DNA from: an uncultured Pseudomonadota bacterium
Lineage (GTDB): Bacteria > Pseudomonadota > Gammaproteobacteria > Burkholderiales > Nitrosomonadaceae
Assembly (NCBI GenBank): GCA_903957805.1
Contig: CAJBQQ010000197.1
Coordinates: 1 to 10,160, forward strand
Length of the DNA stretch: 10,160 bases
Reading direction: 5' to 3'
Below the pieces are notes generated by a model, which was given only the letters and a program-made list of their open reading frames with translations, had not been told where the DNA came from and did not search any database. Shown in pieces: positions 5,582-10,160 of this stretch (position 1 is the first letter of the stretch; each line of letters begins with the position of its first letter). Position numbers and translations under genes: made by a program.

Positions 5582-7042
5582 CTACTCCACGTGATAGTTC
5601 GGAGCTTCCTTGGTGATCTGCACGTTGTGCACGTGGGATTCGCGGATCCCGGCAGAGGTGATTTCAACAAACTCAGCCTTATTGTGCATTTCATCGATTG
5701 TGCCGCAGCCGAGATAGCCCATGCCGGAGCGAACACCACCGACGAGCTGGTGGATGACTGCGATCACACTACCCTTGAAGGGAACGCGACCCTCTACACC
5801 TTCTGGTACCAGCTTTTCAGCGTCCCGCTCTGCCTGCTGGAAATAGCGGTCGCTGGAGCCTTGTTGCATGGCGGAAAGTGAGCCCATGCCGCGGTAGGTT
5901 TTATAGGACCGACCTTGGAATAATTCAATATCTCCGGGGGATTCTTCAGTGCCTGCGAATAACCCTCCCAGCATGACCGAGTTGGCCCCGGCAGCAATTG
6001 CCTTAGCAATGTCACCAGAGTAGCGGATGCCGCCATCGGCAATCATGGGTACCCCCGTTCCGCTTAATGCATCGGCGACATTCTGAATTGCAGTGATCTG
6101 AGGTACTCCGACTCCGGCAACGATGCGTGTAGTACAAATTGATCCAGGGCCAATACCGACCTTCACTCCATCGGCTCCGTGGTCTACTAGCGCTTTCGCA
6201 GCCGCTGCCGTGGCAATATTGCCACCAATCACCTGGATATGTGGGAACCGTTTCTTGACCCATTGGACCCGCTCAAGGACGCTTTGTGAGTGGCCGTGTG
6301 CAGTATCTACGACGAGCACATCTACACCCGCTTCGGCCAATGCTTCGGCTCGTTCATCGCTGCCCTCGCCAACACCGATGGCGGCACCCACACGTAGACG
6401 TCCGAGATCGTCCTTACAGGCATTGGGGTGTTCAGACGTCTTGATAATGTCCTTTACGGTGATCAGACCACATAATTCGAAACTAGAATTCACCACCAAC
6501 ACTCTTTCCAATCGGTGTTGGTGAAGCAGTGCCATGGCCTCTTCACGGCTAGTCCCCTCCTTCACGGTCACCAGTCGGTCTTTCGGCGTCATGATGTCTC
6601 TGATAGGTTGGTCCAGATTGGTCTCGAACCGTAGGTCCCGGTTGGTGACAATACCGACGACCCTGGACCCTTCCACGACCGGCAGGCCTGAGATCTTATG
6701 ATGGCGTGTGAGGTTGAGCACTTCCCGCACTGTCATGCTTGGGGGGATGGTGATGGGGTCCTTCACCACTCCGCTTTCGAATCGTTTGACCTTGGTGACA
6801 TGGGCAGCCTGAGATTCTGTTGGCATATTCTTGTGGATGATGCCGATCCCACCCTCCTGAGCGAGGACAATTGCAAGCCGCGACTCGGTAACCGTGTCCA
6901 TGGCTGCTGATACCAGTGGGATATTGAGAGAGATGCTGCGGGTTAGTTTTGTAGCAAGCTTTACATCGCGGGGTAAAACTACGGAGTGGGCAGGAAGCAG
7001 CAAAACATCATCAAAGGTAAGTGCCTTCTGAACCAATCTCAT
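5582..7042 (-). CDS. guaB: Inosine-5'-monophosphate dehydrogenase
   Basis: It oxidises IMP to XMP with NAD+, the committed step of guanine nucleotide synthesis; its product is the substrate of GuaA encoded next. It is 486 aa, full length (E. coli 488). The (beta/alpha)8 barrel is split by a Bateman module of two CBS domains (about residues 94-205; for example KISGLPVVEG at 116-125). The catalytic loop GIGPGSICTTR (296-306) carries the nucleophile Cys303, and the mobile flap has the Arg399-Tyr400 pair. IADGGIR (334-340) and MLGGLFAG (357-364) form the IMP phosphate site. ATG at 7042 is preceded by AAAGGA (7050-7055) with 7-nt spacing. It is the first gene of a guaBA operon with its own good promoter. 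The CBS module suggests allosteric control by purine nucleotides, as known for bacterial IMPDHs. Confidence 0.98.
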   Translation of the reverse strand: MRLVQKALTFDDVLLLPAHSVVLPRDVKLATKLTRSISLNIPLVSAAMDTVTESRLAIVLAQEGGIGIIHKNMPTESQAAHVTKVKRFESGVVKDPITIPPSMTVREVLNLTRHHKISGLPVVEGSRVVGIVTNRDLRFETNLDQPIRDIMTPKDRLVTVKEGTSREEAMALLHQHRLERVLVVNSSFELCGLITVKDIIKTSEHPNACKDDLGRLRVGAAIGVGEGSDERAEALAEAGVDVLVVDTAHGHSQSVLERVQWVKKRFPHIQVIGGNIATAAAAKALVDHGADGVKVGIGPGSICTTRIVAGVGVPQITAIQNVADALSGTGVPMIADGGIRYSGDIAKAIAAGANSVMLGGLFAGTEESPGDIELFQGRSYKTYRGMGSLSAMQQGSSDRYFQQAERDAEKLVPEGVEGRVPFKGSVIAVIHQLVGGVRSGMGYLGCGTIDEMHNKAEFVEITSAGIRESHVHNVQITKEAPNYHVE

Positions 7043-7065
7043 AATAATGTCCTTTACAAAGCAGC

Positions 7066-7095
7066 ATTATAGCTAAACCCATGGGTTCCAGGCAA
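7066..7095 (-). promoter_or_regulatory. Sigma70-type promoter of guaBA
   Basis: On the - strand, TTGCCT (7090-7095; 4 of 6 to the -35 consensus) and a perfect TATAAT (7066-7071) are separated by 18 nt. Transcription would begin near 7059, giving a leader of roughly 17 nt that still includes the SD at 7050-7055. The spacer contains a perfect palindrome. The short leader leaves no room for a riboswitch, so control would act on initiation. Confidence 0.7.
7076..7087. promoter_or_regulatory. Perfect 12-bp palindrome in the guaB promoter spacer
   Basis: AACCCATGGGTT is exactly self-complementary and lies between the -35 and -10 boxes of the guaBA promoter. A dimeric repressor bound here would block RNA polymerase. 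It does not match the E. coli PurR operator (ACGCAAACGTTTGCGT) as I know it, so the binder, if any, is unknown. A chance 12-bp palindrome is rare at any one place, but not across a whole window. Confidence 0.35.
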
Positions 7096-7168
7096 ACGGC
7101 CCGACTGAGCATAAATGGGCGGCCTATCTCGAGAGGGGAGGGCGACGAGGTGCATCGATTATTATCGT

Positions 7169-7492
7169 TTACTGCTGTTGTGCTGCTTCTGTGGACTTAC
7201 TTTTAGGTGTTTTTGCATCTTGAGCACGTCTTCTGCGCGCTTCTTTTGGGTCAATTGCTAATGGCCGGTAGATCTCCACACGGTCTCGATTGCGAAGGAC
7301 CGTCTCAGGCCTGACCAGTTTTCCGAATATGCCTATTTTATTGTGAGACAGATCGACCCCGGATAGTATTTCCTTGATCCCTGAAAGTTCTACCGCCTGT
7401 CCGGCCGTTGTACCGATGGGTACGGTCAACTGATGCAGAGCTTGCTCATGCGGTAGGGCATAGATCACCTCGATCATGATCGGTTCGTTCAT
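7169..7492 (-). CDS. rnfH: RnfH family protein (UPF0125, ubiquitin-like fold)
   Basis: This 107-residue protein of the RnfH/RatB family has a beta-grasp (ubiquitin-like) core over about residues 5-80. Recognisable parts are IEVIYALPHEQ (7-17), LTVPIGTTAGQAVELSGI (22-39), the conserved VDLSHNKIGIFGKLV (46-60) and DRVEIYRPLAIDPKEARRRRA (70-90). The Lys/Gln-rich tail (about 91-107) is probably disordered. The precise function is not established; the name comes from its occurrence in some rnf operons, and none is here. Its ATG overlaps the ratA stop (ATGA, 4 nt), with GGAG at 7497-7500 inside ratA, so the two are translationally coupled. It ends 126 nt before guaB, which has its own promoter. Confidence 0.93.
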   Translation of the reverse strand: MNEPIMIEVIYALPHEQALHQLTVPIGTTAGQAVELSGIKEILSGVDLSHNKIGIFGKLVRPETVLRNRDRVEIYRPLAIDPKEARRRRAQDAKTPKSKSTEAAQQQ

Positions 7493-7926
7493 GTCTCTCC
7501 GTAAACCTGCTCCGCACGCTGGACGAAAGCGTCTACGAAGCTATTCGCGATGATGAAGAATACCGGTCCTACCAGTTTCTCCAGTATTTTATGTGAGAAG
7601 GTATAGTGCAGACGGAATTCCACCTTGCAGGCATCCTCAGACAATGAGACGAATCGCCACCGGCCATCCAGGTGTTCAAATGGTCCGTCTAGGAGTTTCA
7701 TCTCAATCAATTCTGCCACCTGCCGGGTATTCTCGGTGGTGAAGCTGTGTTTGACGTGATGATAATCGATCATGACGGTAGCATGAGTAACGCGATCATC
7801 CTGCGGATTAACGGATGAACCTCCGCACCAAGGCAGGAATTTTGGGTAGTCCTCAACCGCATCTACCAGCGCGAACATCCTGCTCGCAGAGTGACTTACC
7901 AGAACCGATTTCTCAATTTCAGCCAT
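7489..7926 (-). CDS. ratA: RatA family protein (SRPBCC, Coq10-like)
   Basis: This 145-residue SRPBCC protein begins MAEIEKSVLV, followed by the family pattern MFALVDAVEDYPKFLPWC (about 17-34) and ending near FVDAFVQRAEQVYG. Members are annotated either as RatA toxin, reported in E. coli to block 70S ribosome association, or as Coq10-like ubiquinone-binding proteins; the sequence does not separate these. I chose the ATG at 7926 because it gives the standard N-terminus. The open frame reaches a GTG at 7980, but the 18 extra residues are not family-like. The SD is modest: AAGG at 7938-7941, 11 nt away. It is divergent from smpB and overlaps rnfH by 4 nt. The ratA-rnfH pairing beside smpB is a conserved proteobacterial arrangement, which suggests a housekeeping role more than a toxin-antitoxin pair. 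Confidence 0.93.
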   Translation of the reverse strand: MAEIEKSVLVSHSASRMFALVDAVEDYPKFLPWCGGSSVNPQDDRVTHATVMIDYHHVKHSFTTENTRQVAELIEMKLLDGPFEHLDGRWRFVSLSEDACKVEFRLHYTFSHKILEKLVGPVFFIIANSFVDAFVQRAEQVYGET

Positions 7927-8017
7927 GAGATAAAGTACCTTGATCCGATGAGGTGGTATGGAAAAGCTGTTAAAATACACGAAACTCGCGTGAAACTCAC
8001 CAGCTTTCGTCTCCTAC
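7927..8017. promoter_or_regulatory. Divergent ratA/smpB regulatory gap
   Basis: These 91 nt must hold start signals for both genes. On the + strand, TAAAAT at 7971-7976 is a fair -10 for smpB, about 41 nt before its ATG, but no good -35 lies 16-18 nt upstream. GAAACTC occurs twice (7981-7987 and 7992-7998), 11 bp apart, about one helical turn. No convincing promoter for ratA was seen. Confidence 0.35.
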
Positions 8018-8461
8018 ATGAGTATCGTTCAGAATAAGAAAGCCTTTCACGACTATTTCATCGAGGAAAGGTACGAGACGGGCCTGATCCTCGAGGGCTG
8101 GGAGGTCAAGGCGATCCGTGCTGGACGAGTGCAGATTAAAGAGGCGTATGTCATTGTCCGTAATGGAGAATTATTCCTTATCGGATGCCATATCAGTGCT
8201 CTTCCAACCGCATCCACGCACATCGATCCGGATCCAGTACGGACTCGCAAGTTGCTACTACACGCTGGTGAGATCGAAAATCTCATTGGTCGAGTGGACC
8301 GTGCTGGCTACACATTGGTTCCTCTGGATATGCACTACAAGAGTGGCAAGATCAAACTTGAAATTGGTCTTGCCAAGGGTAAGAAGCAGCACGATAAACG
8401 TGAATCCGAGAAGCAGAAAGAATGGGTGCGTGACAAGCAGCGTCTCATGCGTGTGAAGTAA
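8018..8461 (+). CDS. smpB: SsrA-binding protein SmpB
   Basis: SmpB binds the tRNA-like part of tmRNA and brings it to stalled ribosomes for trans-translation. The 147-residue sequence is family-typical: NKKAFHDYFIEERYETGLIL (6-25), EGWEVKAIRAGRVQIKEAYV (26-45), the beta-barrel core with RKLLLHAGEI (77-86), and the basic C-terminal tail from about 120 (KGKKQHDKRESEKQKEW), which becomes a helix in the mRNA channel. It is slightly shorter than the E. coli protein (160), with the difference at the C-terminus. The ATG at 8018 gives the standard MSIVQNKKA beginning, but no clear SD precedes it. It is divergent from ratA and 43 nt upstream of ctaA. I see no ssrA (tmRNA) gene in the window. Confidence 0.97.
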   Translation: MSIVQNKKAFHDYFIEERYETGLILEGWEVKAIRAGRVQIKEAYVIVRNGELFLIGCHISALPTASTHIDPDPVRTRKLLLHAGEIENLIGRVDRAGYTLVPLDMHYKSGKIKLEIGLAKGKKQHDKRESEKQKEWVRDKQRLMRVK

Positions 8462-8504
8462 CGCTTAAAATCCGTCTCAACTTATTTTTCGAAGATATAC
8501 CGTC

Positions 8505-9515
8505 ATGCAAAGATCTATTGCCGTCTGGTTGTTGGCCTGTTGTGTTCTGGTATTTGCCATGGTGGTGGTTGGAGGCGTCACACGTCTGACCAACTCCGGT
8601 CTATCCATCGTCGAGTGGCAGCCCATCATCGGCACCTTACCCCCCCTTAGTCAAAGCGACTGGGAGGTGGTTTTCGAAAAGTATCATCAGACCCCTCAGT
8701 ATAAAAAAGTTAATCAGGGAATGAGCTTAGATGAGTTCAAGGGAATTTTCTGGTGGGAGTACTTTCATCGCTTGCTGGGTCGAGGCATTGGATTAGCATT
8801 CTTCATTCCCTTTGTATACTTTGTGGCTCGCAAGGGGATTGATCGGCCATTGGGTCTAAAGCTAGCAGGAATATTTCTGTTGGGTGGTTTGCAGGGGGCA
8901 ATGGGTTGGTACATGGTAAAGAGCGGCCTGGTAGACAACCCCCATGTCAGTCAGTATCGCCTGACAGCCCATCTTGGATTGGCCTTCATCATCTATGCTG
9001 CGATGCTCTGGGTAGCGCTGGGGCTACTCTTCCCTAAGGGATCATTACACGGAGACGAGCGATTGCAGAGTTTGCGCCGTTTTTCTCGGGGACTGACCAC
9101 GCTGATTTTTATTATGATTTTATCCGGGGGTTTCGTTGCTGGCATCCGGGCGGGTCTTGCTTATAATACTTTTCCGCTGATGAATGGACAATTCATTCCG
9201 ACGGATATATTCATACTGGAGCCGTGGTATCGGAACTTCTTCGATAATATGGCAACAGTCCAGTTCGATCACCGCATGATTGCTTGGATGCTGGCATTTC
9301 TGGTCCCGCTGTTTTGGTTCAGATCGAGGCAGTTACCACTTCCACCGTCAACTCGGTTGGCTTGCAATCTACTACTCATCATGCTGGCGGTGCAGATTAG
9401 CTTAGGCATTGCCACGTTGTTGCTGGTTGTCCCCCTGCACTTAGCGGCTGCGCATCAGGGTGGTGCGGTATTGTTATTTACTGCTGCTCTGTGGGTCAGT
9501 CATAGACTGCGCTAG
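8505..9515 (+). CDS. ctaA: Heme A synthase, COX15/CtaA family
   Basis: An integral membrane enzyme that oxidises the C8 methyl of heme O to a formyl group, giving heme A for aa3-type cytochrome oxidase. The 336 residues form about eight membrane segments. The four conserved heme-ligand histidines are visible: His88 in EYFHRLLGR, His156 in TAHLGLA, His256 in FDHRMIAW and His317 in AAHQGG. GGVTRLTNSGLSIVEWQPI (23-41), after the first segment, and GAMGWYMVKSGL (131-142) mark the longer COX15-like group of Proteobacteria and mitochondria, as opposed to the shorter Bacillus CtaA. The ATG at 8505 has weak SD support (GAAG at 8491-8494, 10 nt away), and no better start lies upstream in frame. The 43-nt gap from smpB permits co-transcription. 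No other oxidase assembly gene is nearby; ctaB and cox genes must be elsewhere. Confidence 0.96.
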   Translation: MQRSIAVWLLACCVLVFAMVVVGGVTRLTNSGLSIVEWQPIIGTLPPLSQSDWEVVFEKYHQTPQYKKVNQGMSLDEFKGIFWWEYFHRLLGRGIGLAFFIPFVYFVARKGIDRPLGLKLAGIFLLGGLQGAMGWYMVKSGLVDNPHVSQYRLTAHLGLAFIIYAAMLWVALGLLFPKGSLHGDERLQSLRRFSRGLTTLIFIMILSGGFVAGIRAGLAYNTFPLMNGQFIPTDIFILEPWYRNFFDNMATVQFDHRMIAWMLAFLVPLFWFRSRQLPLPPSTRLACNLLLIMLAVQISLGIATLLLVVPLHLAAAHQGGAVLLFTAALWVSHRLR

Positions 9516-9540
9516 CCCACTGTTGCCACCGCATTGATTG

Positions 9541-10160
9541 CTACTTGATCCGCATCCCGGGTTGTGCGCCCTCGTCAGGGCTTAAGAGATACAGCCCACT
9601 GCCATCACCGGCTGCAAGAACCATTCCCTCTGATAGACCAAACTTCATCTTGCGTGGCGCAAGATTGGCCACCATCACGGTCAGCCTTCCCTTCAATTTT
9701 TCCGGATCATAAGCGGACTTTATTCCCGCAAAGACGGTGCGTTGTTCGGTGCCAATGTCCAGCGTAAGTTTAAGCAACTTGTCTGCACCCTCCACCAGTT
9801 CGGCGTTGATGATCCTCGCGACGCGTAAATCAATTCTAGTAAATTCATCGATACTGACGGTAGCGGGAGGGGTGATGGTTTCGATGATATTCTCCTGGTG
9901 TTGAGCATGCTGCTGCTGTGAATGCGGTTGATTGATAGTAGGAGTGAGACTTACCTTGCCAGCTTCAATCAGTGCAGCTGTTTGATGGGGATCGATACGG
10001 GACATGAGATGCTTATAAGGCAGAATGCGATCAAGTGGGCATTTAGAAATCGCGGCCCAATCTAATGACTGCTCAAGACCTAGAAGATCGGTTTCAACGC
10101 GCCGAGCCAGATTTGGAAGAACCGGCTTTAAGTAAATGGTGAGTATCACAAATGCGCGAA
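9541..10160 (-). CDS. metG: Methionyl-tRNA synthetase, C-terminal part (5' end outside the window)
   Basis: The frame is open to the window edge (last full codon at 10156-10158), so the N-terminal catalytic domain with its HIGH and KMSKS motifs lies beyond the right boundary. The visible residues begin in the alpha-helical anticodon-binding domain (LTIYLKPVLPNLARRVE), pass a Gln/His-rich linker around 9890-9930, and end in the tRNA-binding OB-fold (EMAP-II/Trbp111-like) domain: IDEFTRIDLRVARIINAE, GADKLLKLTLDIG, VFAGIKSAY, VMVANLAPRKMKFGLSEGM. This domain gives dimerisation and non-specific tRNA binding in long-form MetRS enzymes. A GTG at 10149 is internal, not a start. The gene converges on ctaA with a 25-nt gap. 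Confidence 0.95.
   Translation of the reverse strand, partial: RAFVILTIYLKPVLPNLARRVETDLLGLEQSLDWAAISKCPLDRILPYKHLMSRIDPHQTAALIEAGKVSLTPTINQPHSQQQHAQHQENIIETITPPATVSIDEFTRIDLRVARIINAELVEGADKLLKLTLDIGTEQRTVFAGIKSAYDPEKLKGRLTVMVANLAPRKMKFGLSEGMVLAAGDGSGLYLLSPDEGAQPGMRIK

Noticed and set aside
5578..5739. 54-codon in-frame N-terminal extension of guaA overlapping guaB
   Set aside because: The extra residues do not look like GuaA, the ATG at 5577 gives the exact family N-terminus, and a GGAG lies 7 nt upstream of it.
5591..6910. Open frames on the + strand opposite guaB and guaA (for example 6123-6524)
   Set aside because: They are antisense shadows of strongly conserved genes, with low-complexity or unnatural residue content and no SD or domain likeness.
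7095..7168. Possible terminator between rnfH and guaB
   Set aside because: The GC-rich inverted bases (GCCC/GGGC) give only a short stem with a loop of about 14 nt and no T-run.
7489..7926. ratA-rnfH as a toxin-antitoxin system
   Set aside because: The annotation name comes from E. coli work, but the pair is widely conserved next to smpB and looks like a housekeeping pair. Nothing in the sequence supports toxin-antitoxin function.
7927..7980. GTG at 7980 as the ratA start
   Set aside because: It adds 18 non-family residues and runs into the smpB upstream region. The ATG at 7926 gives the standard MAEIEKSVLV start.
10147..10149. GTG at 10149 as a start of a short tRNA-binding protein (Trbp111-like)
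   Set aside because: The frame continues upstream to the window edge with MetG-like anticodon-domain sequence around it, so this is the C-terminus of full-length MetG.

Overview
The window reads as bacterial chromosome, most likely from a betaproteobacterium of moderate GC. The main support is the block smpB / ratA-rnfH-guaB-guaA: smpB is divergent from ratA, and guaBA follows rnfH directly. From general knowledge, this order is more typical of Betaproteobacteria than of Gammaproteobacteria, where the ratA-rnfH pair sits near smpB but guaBA lies elsewhere. A COX15-type heme A synthase shows an aerobic organism with an aa3-type (heme A) terminal oxidase. A narrower placement, such as Nitrosomonadales, is only a guess.

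Region 1 (1-2584, all + strand) holds four genes: the 3' part of an NDH-2-like FAD/NAD(P) oxidoreductase, a SRPBCC (START-like) protein, a stand-alone short LOV blue-light photoreceptor with every key flavin-contact residue present, and an exported Blc-type lipocalin. The first three are closely spaced with strong ribosome binding sites. A flavin light sensor beside a flavoprotein oxidoreductase and two hydrophobic-ligand proteins suggests a light or photo-oxidative stress module. This is the most interesting part of the window.

Region 2 (2585-4014) holds two - strand accessory genes, AT-richer than their surroundings: an exported DUF3617 protein with a TTG start, and an unrecognised single-pass membrane protein of 256 aa. 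They sit between the light module and guaA and look like a lineage-specific insertion.

Region 3 (4015-7980, - strand) is housekeeping. ratA and rnfH overlap by 4 nt. They are followed by a clear sigma70-type promoter with a perfect 12-bp palindrome in its spacer, and then the guaB-guaA operon for GMP synthesis from IMP, whose genes are 4 nt apart.

Region 4 (7927-10160) has smpB (trans-translation) divergent from ratA, then ctaA (heme A synthesis). The C-terminal part of metG (methionyl-tRNA synthetase, with its tRNA-binding OB domain) converges on ctaA and runs off the right edge.

I saw no tRNA, rRNA, IS element, CRISPR array or convincing rho-independent terminator. The only stretches between genes are short, all under 130 bases.
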